33,467 bases of DNA from Betaproteobacteria bacterium. Its GTDB lineage: Bacteria; Pseudomonadota; Gammaproteobacteria; Burkholderiales; Burkholderiaceae_C. Positions 1 to 8,802 of this stretch are shown here, piece by piece (the first letter of the stretch is position 1; each line of letters begins with the position of its first letter). A program made the position numbers and the translations under genes. Under the pieces are notes generated by a model that saw nothing but the letters and a program-made list of their open reading frames with translations, made no database searches and was not told where the DNA came from. Where the stretch lies: positions 1 through 33,467 of the forward strand of contig RGEP01000003.1 in NCBI GenBank assembly GCA_009918225.1, written 5' to 3'.

Positions 1-639
1 ATCGCGGAAAACCTGGCCGACGGCGACTTGGACGATCTGCTGGGGCGAGATCCCCAGCATGTGCTGGACCTTTGCACCGGCAATGGCAGTTTGGCGGTGC
101 TGTGTGCATGGGCTTGGCCCAGCGCGCAGGTCGATGGCGCCGATCTCAGCGCGCAGGCGCTGGAGGTTGCGGCCATCAACCGCCAGCGACACGGCCTGGA
201 CGCGCGCATCACCCTGCTCCAGGGCGATGGGCTGCAGGCGGTAGCCGGCCGCCGCTACGACCTGATTGTTTGCAACCCGCCGTATGTGAATGCACAGTCC
301 ATGGCCAAGCTGCCGGCAGAGTTTCGGGCCGAGCCGGTCATCGCTCTGGCTGGCGGGTCTGACGGCATGGATTTCATCGACGCCCTGCTGCGCAACGTGG
401 GTGCTCATCTGACCTCAGACGGCTGGCTCGTGCTCGAGATTGGCCATGAGCGCGGCCACTTCGAGTCGCGCTTCGGGGGACCCGAGGGCTTGGAGCCCCT
501 GTGGCTGGAAAACTCCAGCGGCTGCGATGCCGTGCTCGCGCTGGCCGCTGAGCCCTTGAGGGCATGGGCCACACAAGCGGCCAAGCGGATGGTGGGCGTG
601 GTCCCACAGGCCAGCGCAAGCCGACCGGCGCCAAGATGA
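1..639 (+). CDS. prmB: PrmB/HemK-family protein-(glutamine-N5) methyltransferase, 5'-truncated by window edge
   Basis: Frame 1 is open from base 1. SAM motif 'VLDLCTGNGSLAVL' and catalytic 'NPPY' motif. Stop TGA at 637-639 overlaps the next ATG (ATGA). Confidence 0.85.
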   Translation: MAENLADGDLDDLLGRDPQHVLDLCTGNGSLAVLCAWAWPSAQVDGADLSAQALEVAAINRQRHGLDARITLLQGDGLQAVAGRRYDLIVCNPPYVNAQSMAKLPAEFRAEPVIALAGGSDGMDFIDALLRNVGAHLTSDGWLVLEIGHERGHFESRFGGPEGLEPLWLENSSGCDAVLALAAEPLRAWATQAAKRMVGVVPQASASRPAPR

Positions 640-2609
640 TCAACCTGCGCGATGTGACGCTGCGGCGCGGGGCCAAAGTGGTGCTCGAGGGCGCCAGCGT
701 GACCCTCAACCCGGGCGAAAAGATCGGGCTCGTGGGCCGCAACGGTGCGGGCAAGTCCAGCCTGTTCCTGGCCTTGTCGGGCCGGCTGGAGTCTGACGCC
801 GGTGAGGTGGAGGTGCCCCCACACTGGCGTGTGGGCGAGGTGGCGCAGCACATGCCCGAGACCGATCAGGGGGCCACCGACTTTGTGCTCGAGGGCGATC
901 TGGTGTTGATGGCTGCACAAGCAGCCTTGGAGGCCGCAGAGGCAGCGCATGACGGTCACGCCATGGCCGAGGCCCACGCCGCGCTGGAGGAAGCCGGCCG
1001 CTTCGACGCGCGCTCCAGGGCCCAGACCCTGCTCATGGGCTTGGGCTTCAGCGTGGAACAACTGGATGCCCCGGTCAACAGCTTTTCCGGTGGCTGGCGC
1101 ATGCGGCTGCAGCTGGCGCGGGCGCTGATGTGCCCGGCCGAGCTCTTGTTGCTCGATGAACCCACCAACCACCTGGACCTCGACGCCTTGGTCTGGCTGG
1201 AAGCGTGGCTGCAGCGCCACCCCGCCACGCTCCTTGTGATCAGCCACGACCGGGAGTTTTTGGACGCCGTGACCAAGGTCACCCTGCATCTGGAAGACGC
1301 TCAACTCAGCCGCTACGGCGGCAACTACAGCGCCTTCGAAGGGATGCGAGCCGAACGCTTGGTGCTGCAGCAGGCCGCTTTCGATCGACAACAAGAACGC
1401 ATGGCGCAGCTGCAGCGCTTCATCGACCGCTTCAAGGCCAAGGCCAGCAAAGCCAAACAGGCCCAAAGCCGGGTCAAGGCCTTGGCTCGAATGGAGAAGC
1501 TGGCACCGGTGCTCACCGCCTCAGACTTTTCCTTTGACTTTCGAGACCCGGCCACCGTGCCCAACCCCATGGTCAGCCTTCGTGAGCTGCACTGCGGTTA
1601 CGGCCAGCAGGTGGTGGTGCGCGGTGTGCAGCGCAGCGTACTGGCCGGCCAGCGCATCGGCATCTTGGGTGCCAATGGCCAGGGCAAGTCAACCTTCATC
1701 AAGACCTTGGTGGGTCAAATTGAGGCCCTGGGCGGCAGCAAAGTGGAAGGCAAGGGCCTGGCCATCGGCTACTTCGCCCAGCAGGAGATGGACCTGCTTC
1801 ATGACGACGATACGCCGCTGCAGGTCATGGTGCGCTGGGCACGGGAGCGCGGACCCGATGCACGTGAACAGGAGTTGCGCGACTTCCTGGGCCAGTTCCG
1901 CTTCACCGGCGACCAGGTCTTGCAGGCCGTGGGTACCTTGTCGGGCGGAGAACGGGCCCGCTTGGTGCTGGCCATGATCGTGTGGCAGCGGCCCAACCTG
2001 TTGGTGCTCGATGAGCCCACCAACCACCTGGACCTGCAGACACGCCAAGCCCTGTCTATGGCCCTAAACGGCTTCGAAGGTTCCGTGCTCTTGGTCAGCC
2101 ATGACCGCGCCCTTTTGCGCGAGGTCTGCGATGAGTTTTGGCTGGTGGCCGGCGGCCGCCTGCAGCCTTTTGAGGGCGACCTGGACGACTACCAACAATG
2201 GCTGGCCGATGAACAGCGCGCTCGTGCTGCCCAGCGGGTGTTCAAGGACGCATCGGGAAGCGCCAGCGCCGCAGGCGTGTCGCAGGAAGCCAGCGGCAAC
2301 CGCCGCGACGACCGCAAGGCCGCCGCTGCCGCCCGCCAGGAGCGGGCGCACAAAACCCGCCCCCTCAAACAGGAACTGGCCCGTATTGAGCAGCGGCTGG
2401 CTGCCCTTGCAGAACAGCGCGCCGCGCTGGAAACGCGCATCCTGCAAGGCAGCGCGGATGGGAGCCTGTCGGGTGCAGACATGGCCGATGCCGGTCGCAC
2501 CCTGCACGCCATCGACGAGGAAACCGCCCTGCAGGAGTCGCGCTGGCTGGAGATGGGCGAAGCCCTGCAAGAACTGGAGGCCGAGACCTCCCCCGCTAAG
2601 GCGCAGTAG
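636..2609 (+). CDS. ABC-F family ATP-binding protein (YheS/Uup-like)
   Basis: Two ABC domains: Walker A 'GRNGAGKSS' and 'GANGQGKST', signatures 'FSGGWRMRL' and 'LSGGERARL', two 'DEPTNHLD'. Start taken as ATG 636 'MINLRDVTLRRGAK', not the upstream ORF start. Confidence 0.93.
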   Translation: MINLRDVTLRRGAKVVLEGASVTLNPGEKIGLVGRNGAGKSSLFLALSGRLESDAGEVEVPPHWRVGEVAQHMPETDQGATDFVLEGDLVLMAAQAALEAAEAAHDGHAMAEAHAALEEAGRFDARSRAQTLLMGLGFSVEQLDAPVNSFSGGWRMRLQLARALMCPAELLLLDEPTNHLDLDALVWLEAWLQRHPATLLVISHDREFLDAVTKVTLHLEDAQLSRYGGNYSAFEGMRAERLVLQQAAFDRQQERMAQLQRFIDRFKAKASKAKQAQSRVKALARMEKLAPVLTASDFSFDFRDPATVPNPMVSLRELHCGYGQQVVVRGVQRSVLAGQRIGILGANGQGKSTFIKTLVGQIEALGGSKVEGKGLAIGYFAQQEMDLLHDDDTPLQVMVRWARERGPDAREQELRDFLGQFRFTGDQVLQAVGTLSGGERARLVLAMIVWQRPNLLVLDEPTNHLDLQTRQALSMALNGFEGSVLLVSHDRALLREVCDEFWLVAGGRLQPFEGDLDDYQQWLADEQRARAAQRVFKDASGSASAAGVSQEASGNRRDDRKAAAAARQERAHKTRPLKQELARIEQRLAALAEQRAALETRILQGSADGSLSGADMADAGRTLHAIDEETALQESRWLEMGEALQELEAETSPAKAQ

Positions 2610-3663
2610 ACGCCAATTGCAGCATCAGGGCTACCCGGGCTTGCGCCGGTGAGAGCCGGTGCGCCACAGGCCAGCCATGCTCGGGGTTGCCGACCACCCA
2701 ACCGGTGGTGCAGCGGCTGGACACCAAGACCTGGGTGCGGGTCAGTCGACCCTGCTGAACCGACGCCAGCAAGGCCTCGTGCAGCGCGTCGTGGATCGAG
2801 CCGTTGCCGGTGGCGCTGATCACCACCCCCTTCACCGCCGCATCGGCCAAGAGCCCCATCAGCAGCCGGCCATCAACGCCGGCATGGCTGTGCACGATTT
2901 CCACCCGTGGCCAGCTCGACACGTCGTTCGGCATCTGTACCGGATGAGGGCCCAAGAGCGCAGCGCCACCATCGGCTGTTGCCCCGGCGGCACCAAGACC
3001 CGGCTCCCCCGATGTGCGCCACACCCAGCCGCCTGGAGCGGGGTTCGCCGCAGGGGCTGAGCCCTGGCCCACCCAGGTCGCCGCAACAGGCCCGTCACCA
3101 CCACAAAACGCATCCAGAGCGAAGGGATGCACCTTTCGCACCTGCACCGCAGGCCAGGCCCGGCCACCAAAGGCCATCCACACGCCGCGTGCAGCGGGGT
3201 CTGCGGCCAGGTACAAGGCTTGGCGCAGGTTCTCGGGTCCGTCGGCCTGCGTCGACGTGGAGGGACGCATGGCTGCAGTCAACACCACCGGCTTGCGGCC
3301 GTGCAGCACACCCTGCAGAAACACCGCGGTTTCCTCCAAGGTGTCGGTGCCATGGGTGACCACCTGCCCCACCACCGTGGGGTCATCCAGGCCAGCCTGC
3401 AGCTCAGCGGCCAGGCGCTGCCAAACCGCATGGTCCATGTTGCGGCTGTCAAGCTGGGCTACTTGCAGCGCCTGCACCCGCTCGATGTGCCCGCTCAGGC
3501 CGGGCAGCAAAGGGCTGAGCAGCTCCTCCACGGCCACCTGACCCGCCTTGTAAGCGTTGTCGGGCGCCCCGGCCGGTGCGGTCCCGGCGATGGTGCCGCC
3601 GGTGCCCAGGACGCGAACGGTTCGCGCCGTCCCGGCGTCCGATGGTGAGCGCAATACCGACAT
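2596..3663 (-). CDS. L-asparaginase family protein
   Basis: Motifs 'VLGTGGTIAG' and 'VVTHGTDTLEETA'. Start ATG 3663 'MSVLRSPSD' with AGAGGAA-like RBS upstream. Confidence 0.9.
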   Translation of the reverse strand: MSVLRSPSDAGTARTVRVLGTGGTIAGTAPAGAPDNAYKAGQVAVEELLSPLLPGLSGHIERVQALQVAQLDSRNMDHAVWQRLAAELQAGLDDPTVVGQVVTHGTDTLEETAVFLQGVLHGRKPVVLTAAMRPSTSTQADGPENLRQALYLAADPAARGVWMAFGGRAWPAVQVRKVHPFALDAFCGGDGPVAATWVGQGSAPAANPAPGGWVWRTSGEPGLGAAGATADGGAALLGPHPVQMPNDVSSWPRVEIVHSHAGVDGRLLMGLLADAAVKGVVISATGNGSIHDALHEALLASVQQGRLTRTQVLVSSRCTTGWVVGNPEHGWPVAHRLSPAQARVALMLQLASTAP

Positions 3664-3675
3664 TTTCAAATTCCT

Positions 3676-3691
3676 CTGGATAAAAACACAG
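3676..3691. promoter_or_regulatory. LexA (SOS) box 1: CTGG-ATAAAAAC-ACAG
   Basis: Matches CTGT-N8-ACAG at 7 of 8 conserved positions, upstream of lexA. Confidence 0.75.
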
Positions 3692-3694
3692 CCA

Positions 3695-3710
3695 CTGGAT
3701 AGAATGACAG
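3695..3710. promoter_or_regulatory. LexA (SOS) box 2: CTGG-ATAGAATG-ACAG
   Basis: Second box 19 bp from box 1; overlaps a TAGAAT -10-like hexamer at 3700-3705. Confidence 0.75.
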
Positions 3711-3744
3711 TCCATCGCCCTGTGGCCCTGACCGAGATTGCACC

Positions 3745-4431
3745 ATGCTCGACCGACCCAAGCTCACCGACCGGCAACAGCAGATCCTGGACCTGGTTCA
3801 AACCGCCATTGAGCGCACCGGCGCGCCACCCACCCGGGCCGAGATCGCCGCGGCCCTGGGCTTCAAGTCCGCCAATGCCGCCGAGGAACACCTGCAGGCC
3901 CTGGCCCGCAAGGGCGTGATCGAGTTGGTGGGGGGCACCTCGCGCGGCATCCGTCTGCGCGGTGAGGCGCTGCGCTCGCTGCAAGAGTCGCGCGGCCGCC
4001 AGTTCACCCTGCCCCTGCCCAGCCTGGCCCAATTGGCCCTGCCCCTGGTGGGCCGCGTGGCTGCAGGCAGCCCCATCCTGGCCCAAGAACACATCGACCA
4101 AACCTACACCGTGGAAGCCACCCTCTTCCCCCGCAAACCCGACTACCTGCTTCGGGTGCGCGGCATGAGCATGCGCGACGCGGGCATCCTGGATGGCGAC
4201 CTCTTGGCTGTGCAGCGCGCCTCAGAGGCCAAGAATGGCCAGATCGTGGTGGCCCGGCTGGGTGACGAGGTCACCGTCAAGCGGCTGCGCCGCACCCGCA
4301 GCGCCATAGAGCTGCTGCCCGAGAACCCCGACTTTGCCGTCATCACCGTGCCACTCAACGGCGACAGCGAAGTGCCGTTCGCCTTGGAAGGCATCGCCGT
4401 GGGGCTGCTGCGCAACAACATGCTGATGTGA
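3745..4431 (+). CDS. lexA: SOS repressor LexA
   Basis: N-terminal wHTH '[13 protein letters not shown]...[35 protein letters not shown]', Ala-Gly cleavage region 'GRVAAGSPI', catalytic Ser '[15 protein letters not shown]' and Lys 'TVKRL'. Confidence 0.98.
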   Translation: MLDRPKLTDRQQQILDLVQTAIERTGAPPTRAEIAAALGFKSANAAEEHLQALARKGVIELVGGTSRGIRLRGEALRSLQESRGRQFTLPLPSLAQLALPLVGRVAAGSPILAQEHIDQTYTVEATLFPRKPDYLLRVRGMSMRDAGILDGDLLAVQRASEAKNGQIVVARLGDEVTVKRLRRTRSAIELLPENPDFAVITVPLNGDSEVPFALEGIAVGLLRNNMLM

Positions 4432-4465
4432 GGCGGCACAATGCGGCTGAAGCCGCTGTGCCGCC
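4432..4465 (+). repeat. Long inverted repeat/hairpin between lexA and the next CDS
   Basis: GGCGGCACA-AT-GCGGC-TGAA-type loop-GCCGC-TGTGCCGCC. 9 bp stem, 2-nt bulge, then a 5-6 bp stem; fills the whole intergenic gap. Confidence 0.9.
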
Positions 4466-5473
4466 ATGAACATCATCATCCTTGACGACTATCAGGACGC
4501 CGTCCGCAAACTTCCCTGCGCGTCCAAGCTGGAACACCTCAACGCCAAGGTGTTCACCAACACCGTCAAGGGCATCGGCCAACTTGCAGTTCGCTTGCGA
4601 GATGCCGAAATTTTGGTGCTCATCCGAGAACGCACGCACCTGCCGCGAGGCCTGCTCGAGCGCCTGCCCAAGCTGCGCATGATTGCGCAAACCGGTCGCG
4701 TGGGGAATCACATCGACCTGAAGGCCTGCACCGACTTGGGCATTGTGGTGTGCGAGGGTGTGGGATCACCCGTGGCCCCGGCTGAGCTCACCTGGGCCCT
4801 GATCATGGCGGCCTCGCGCCGGCTGCCGCAATACATCGGCAACCTCAAGCACGGCGCTTGGCAACAGTCGGGCCTGCGGGCTTCCAACATGCCGGTCAAT
4901 TTCGGCCTGGGCAAGGTGCTCAAGGGACAAACCTTGGGCCTTTGGGGCTACGGCAAGATCGGATCTCTGGTGGCGCAATATGGCGTCGCCTTTGGCATGA
5001 GGGTGCTGGTCTGGGGCAGCGAGGCTTCGCGCCGCCGCGCTTTGGACGACGGCTTGGACGTGGCCAGCAGCCGTGAGGCCCTCTTCAGCGAAAGCGATGT
5101 TTTGAGTCTGCACCTTCGCTTGAGCGATTCCACCCGCGGCATCGTGACCATGCAGGACCTGTCCCTGATGAAGCCCACGTCGATCTTGGTGAACACCTCG
5201 CGAGCCGAGCTGATCGAAGAAGGGTCTTTGGTGGCCGGGCTCAACCGTGGTCGCCCCGGCATGGCCGCCGTGGATGTTTTCGAGAGCGAGCCCCCATTAG
5301 CCGGTCACCCGCTCCTGCGCCTGGAAAACGCCATCTGCACGCCACACATCGGCTATGTCGAGCGCGACAGCTACGAGCTGTATTTTTCAGCCGCATTCGA
5401 CAACGTGCTGAATTTCCTGGCCGGCAAGCCCACCCACGTGGCCAACCCTGAGGCCCTGCGGTTCGAGCGCTGA
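4466..5473 (+). CDS. D-isomer-specific 2-hydroxyacid dehydrogenase family protein (NAD-binding)
   Basis: 'GQTLGLWGYGKIGSLVAQYGVAFGMRVLVWG' Rossmann motif, 'NTSRAELIEEGSL', 'TPHIGYVERD'. Confidence 0.92.
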   Translation: MNIIILDDYQDAVRKLPCASKLEHLNAKVFTNTVKGIGQLAVRLRDAEILVLIRERTHLPRGLLERLPKLRMIAQTGRVGNHIDLKACTDLGIVVCEGVGSPVAPAELTWALIMAASRRLPQYIGNLKHGAWQQSGLRASNMPVNFGLGKVLKGQTLGLWGYGKIGSLVAQYGVAFGMRVLVWGSEASRRRALDDGLDVASSREALFSESDVLSLHLRLSDSTRGIVTMQDLSLMKPTSILVNTSRAELIEEGSLVAGLNRGRPGMAAVDVFESEPPLAGHPLLRLENAICTPHIGYVERDSYELYFSAAFDNVLNFLAGKPTHVANPEALRFER

Positions 5474-5483
5474 AGCGCCCTGG

Positions 5484-5505
5484 GGCCTGGGCCGCGGCTC
5501 AGGCC
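5484..5505. terminator. Possible bidirectional terminator hairpin between convergent genes
   Basis: GGCCTG(5484-5489)/CAGGCC(5500-5505) with palindromic GC core; spans the pirin stop codon; no clear T-tract. Confidence 0.4.
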
Positions 5506-6200
5506 AAGTCAAACACCAAGACCTCGGCAGCCTCGCCCTGCTCAAGGCGCAATTCGGCCTCATCCCGCATCATCAAGGCATCCCCGGCCTGCAAGGCCTG
5601 CCCATTGACCTGCAGGCTGCCGCTCACCAGGTGCACATAGGCCAGGCGCTGCGGGTCCAAATGCAGCTTGGCAAATTCATCGGCCCCGTTGAACAGGCCG
5701 CCGTACAAGCGGGCGTTGGCACGCATGGACACCGAGCCCTGCGCGCCATCGGGGCTGACCATCAGGCGTAGACGCCCGCGCTTGTCGGCGTCGTCGAAGC
5801 CGCGCTGCTCATAGCCTGGCTCACCCCCGGGCGCATCGGGCAAAAACCAGATCTGAAGAAAGTGGGTTTCACGATCGGCTTCATGGTTGTGCTCGCTGTG
5901 CCGGATGCCTCGGCCTGCGCTCATGCGCTGCACCTCGCCAGGCCCGATGGTGGAGCCATGCCCCAGGCTGTCGCGGTGGCCCAGCCGACCGCTGAGCACC
6001 ACGCTCACAATTTCCATGTCGCTATGCCCGTGCGTGCCAAACCCAGTGCCCGGCGCTATGCGGTCTTCGTTGATGACGCGCAGATTGCCCCAAGAAACGA
6101 AACGCGGATCCTGATAGCCCGCGAAGGAAAAGCTGTGAAAGCTGCGAAGCCAGCCGTGGTCGGCGTAACCCCGTTCTTGTGATCGGCGCAGGTGCATCAT
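5499..6200 (-). CDS. Pirin family protein
   Basis: 'RSFHSFSFAGYQDPRFVSWGNLRVINEDRIAPGTGFGTHGHSDMEIVSVVLSGRLGHRDSLG' and 'VQRMSAGRGIRHSEHN'. Start chosen at ATG 6200. Confidence 0.93.
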   Translation of the reverse strand: MMHLRRSQERGYADHGWLRSFHSFSFAGYQDPRFVSWGNLRVINEDRIAPGTGFGTHGHSDMEIVSVVLSGRLGHRDSLGHGSTIGPGEVQRMSAGRGIRHSEHNHEADRETHFLQIWFLPDAPGGEPGYEQRGFDDADKRGRLRLMVSPDGAQGSVSMRANARLYGGLFNGADEFAKLHLDPQRLAYVHLVSGSLQVNGQALQAGDALMMRDEAELRLEQGEAAEVLVFDLA

Positions 6201-6321
6201 GGTGTGTACGGTCTGGGTGGGCACGCATCGGTGTTGGTGCTGCACAGCCCAGGACTGTATCGGCCAGGCCCGCCAGGCGACCCTGACCCCCTTGAACCAG
6301 CCGTTCAAATAAGATGAAGCC

Positions 6322-7317
6322 ATGGCAGACAAGCACCTGGCGCTGACCCCGGACGCCCTCACCATGATGGACGCCATCGCCCGCAACGGCAGCTTTGCGG
6401 GAGCGGCGCGTGAATTGGGGCGCGTGCCCTCAGCCCTGACCTACAGCGTGCGGCAGTTGGAAGAGTCCCTGGATGTGCTGTTGTTCGATCGAAAGTCGGG
6501 CCAGGCCCGGTTGACGGCGGCGGGTCAGGAGCTGTTGACCGAGGGCCGCCGCCTGCTCGCCGAGATGGCGGGCGTGGCCAACCGGGTGCGCCGTGTGGCC
6601 ACCGGGTGGGAGGCCGAGCTGACCATCGCCGTCGATGGCGTGCTGTCCTCGCCGACCGTTCTGGAACTCGTCGACGCTTTTTATCAACAGCGTCCCCGTG
6701 GGGTCCCCGGTGCGAATGGCTCAACGCAAGAGCCCGACGGCCCGCCCCCGACCCGGCTGCGGCTGCGCAGCGAGGTCCTGGCCGGAACCTGGGAAGCCCT
6801 GTTGTCGGGACAGGCCGACCTGGCCGTGGGCATCGCGATGAGCGGCATCAGCGCACCGGCCGGCGTGGCCGTGGAGGCCTTGGGAGAGTTGCCCTTTGTG
6901 CTGAGCATGAGCCCGAGGCATCCCTTGGCCCAAGGAACAGAACCCTTGGGTGATGATGAGCTGGTGCAGCACCGTGCGGTGGCGGTATCGGACTCCGCTT
7001 CACGCTTGTCGCCACTGACGGTCAATCTGCTGCCGGGCCAAGATGTGCTCACCGTGTCGACCCAGCACGACAAGCTCCAGGCCCTGCTCCTGGGGCTGGG
7101 CGTGGGCTTCATGCCCGAACCCTGGATCCGCGATGCGGTCGAGCAAGGCCGCCTGGTGACCAAGGCGGTGCGGCGCAGCCGAGCACCGGCCGCATTTGGC
7201 TATGCGTGGCGGCTGGGCTCTGGTACCGCAGGCGCCGGACTGGGGCTTGCGCTGCAGTGGTGGCTGGAACACCTGGCCCATCCGGCCACGCGCTTGGCCC
7301 TCTTGACCCGCCTGTAG
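6322..7317 (+). CDS. LysR family transcriptional regulator
   Basis: N-terminal HTH '[42 protein letters not shown]'; divergent from pirin gene. Confidence 0.93.
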   Translation: MADKHLALTPDALTMMDAIARNGSFAGAARELGRVPSALTYSVRQLEESLDVLLFDRKSGQARLTAAGQELLTEGRRLLAEMAGVANRVRRVATGWEAELTIAVDGVLSSPTVLELVDAFYQQRPRGVPGANGSTQEPDGPPPTRLRLRSEVLAGTWEALLSGQADLAVGIAMSGISAPAGVAVEALGELPFVLSMSPRHPLAQGTEPLGDDELVQHRAVAVSDSASRLSPLTVNLLPGQDVLTVSTQHDKLQALLLGLGVGFMPEPWIRDAVEQGRLVTKAVRRSRAPAAFGYAWRLGSGTAGAGLGLALQWWLEHLAHPATRLALLTRL

Positions 7318-7324
7318 CCCGGGC

Positions 7325-8269
7325 ATGGATCCGGTTTTCAGGCCTTATCGCGGCCGCTTCGCGCCCACACCATCAGGCCCTCTGCACGCGGGGTCGGTGC
7401 TGGCCGCGCTGGCCAGCTACTTGGATGCGCGGGCCCATGGCGGTCGGTGGCTGGTGAGGATAGAAGACACCGACGGGCCGCGCTGCGTCCCAGGCGCTGA
7501 TGAGACCATCCTGCACCAACTCGACCGACTGGGCTTGAAGCCTGACGAACCGGTGGTGTGGCAATCCCGGCGCGGTGCGCACTACGACGCGGCCCTGCAG
7601 GCGCTGAAGGCTTCGAACCATGCCTACCCTTGTGCCTGCAGCCGCCAGGACATTGAACAGGCGCTCAGCCGTGCCGGCGTGCCCCGTGCACGGCATGCAG
7701 CCTCGGCCTATCCCGGCACCTGCCGTTTGGGTTTGCAGGGGCGAGCGGCAAGGGCCTGGCGGGCTCGAGTGGATGGCCTGTGGGCCTGGACCGATCGACG
7801 CCTTGGTCCCCAATTCCAGGACTTGAGCCGCGAGGTAGGCGACTTCGTGATTCGCCGTGCCGATGGCTGCTGGGCCTACCAGTTGGCCGTTGTGGTCGAT
7901 GATGCGGAGCAAGGGATCACGCATGTGGTGCGCGGCGAAGACTTGGCGGACAACACCCCACGCCAACAACAGTTGCAAGGCCACCTGGGGCTGCCCACAC
8001 CGGTCTACCTGCACACGCCACTGGTCTTGGCCGAAGATGGGCAGAAGCTGTCCAAGCAGAACGGCGCGCAGGCGGTGGACGTGAACCGCCCTTTGGCTGT
8101 GCTGCAGGCAGCCGCGGCCGCACTTGAACTGGACGTGCAGCCGCCCAACCCCGCTGGGCCTGCGCCGTGCGGCAACACGGGCGGCGTTGGCGACGGGCCT
8201 GGGCTGTCGCTGGTCTCGCGTTGGCTGGAATCGGCCACGCAGGCCTGGGCTCGCCGATGGCTGCCCTGA
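7325..8269 (+). CDS. gluQ: Glutamyl-Q tRNA(Asp) synthetase
   Basis: '[29 protein letters not shown]', 'VRIEDTD', 'YPCACSR...YPGTCR' Zn ligands, 'KLSKQN'. Short GluRS paralogue without the anticodon domain. Confidence 0.94.
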   Translation: MDPVFRPYRGRFAPTPSGPLHAGSVLAALASYLDARAHGGRWLVRIEDTDGPRCVPGADETILHQLDRLGLKPDEPVVWQSRRGAHYDAALQALKASNHAYPCACSRQDIEQALSRAGVPRARHAASAYPGTCRLGLQGRAARAWRARVDGLWAWTDRRLGPQFQDLSREVGDFVIRRADGCWAYQLAVVVDDAEQGITHVVRGEDLADNTPRQQQLQGHLGLPTPVYLHTPLVLAEDGQKLSKQNGAQAVDVNRPLAVLQAAAAALELDVQPPNPAGPAPCGNTGGVGDGPGLSLVSRWLESATQAWARRWLP

Positions 8270-8330
8270 TGCAAAGCCCGCCTGGGCAGAACTGGGCTTA
8301 CCATGCAGGCTTCCTAACAGCGAGACTCCC

Positions 8331-8693
8331 ATGAGCGAACAAACCAGCGGCCTGCAGATCACCGACCTGACCGTGGGCAGCGGCGCCACCGCGCAAGCTG
8401 GCCACGAGGTCACCGTCCACTACACCGGTTGGCTGCACGACCCCAAAGCCGACCAGGGCCGTGGCCGTCAGTTTGACAGCAGCAAATCACGAGGCGACCC
8501 CTTTGCCTTCAGCCTGGGCGCCGGCATGGTGATCCAAGGCTGGGACGAGGGCGTCGCAGGCATGCAAGTGGGCGGCACCCGCGTGCTGACGATTCCCCCG
8601 GAACTGGGCTACGGTGCCTACGGCGCCGGCGGTGTGATCCCGCCAAACGCCACCTTGGTCTTCGAGGTGGAGTTGCTGGCCGTCGAGGCCTAA
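8331..8693 (+). CDS. FKBP-type peptidyl-prolyl cis-trans isomerase
   Basis: 'VTVHYTGWL...FDSSKSRGDPFAFSLGAGMVIQGWDEGVAGMQVGGTRVLTIPPELGYGAYGAGGVIPPNATLVFEVELL'. Start ATG 8331. Confidence 0.95.
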   Translation: MSEQTSGLQITDLTVGSGATAQAGHEVTVHYTGWLHDPKADQGRGRQFDSSKSRGDPFAFSLGAGMVIQGWDEGVAGMQVGGTRVLTIPPELGYGAYGAGGVIPPNATLVFEVELLAVEA

Positions 8694-8729
8694 GCCTTCA
8701 CGACCTTGCAGGCTGGCGCAGCGGCGCAC

Positions 8730-8781
8730 GCTTGCATACGCGCGTGCGTGTGCAAAGGCGCGTGCAAAGGCGTACGCAAGC
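8730..8781. repeat. Imperfect inverted repeat enclosing a 12-bp-period direct repeat (GTGCAAAGGCG x2)
   Basis: GCTTGCATACG (8730-8740) vs CGTACGCAAGC (8771-8781), 10/11 complementary; GTGCAAAGGCG at 8750-8760 and 8762-8772. Confidence 0.8.
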
Positions 8782-8802
8782 CGGCGCCGGCCTGCGCCGG
8801 CT
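8779..8802. terminator. Possible terminator hairpin between convergent FKBP gene and orn
   Basis: AGCCGGCGC-CGGCCT-GCGCCGGCT, perfect 9-bp stem with 6-nt loop; no strong U-tract. Confidence 0.5.

Noticed and set aside
405-1466. 353-aa minus-strand ORF opposite the ABC-F gene
   Set aside because: Shadow ORF; no motif, fully overlaps conserved ABC-F coding sequence.
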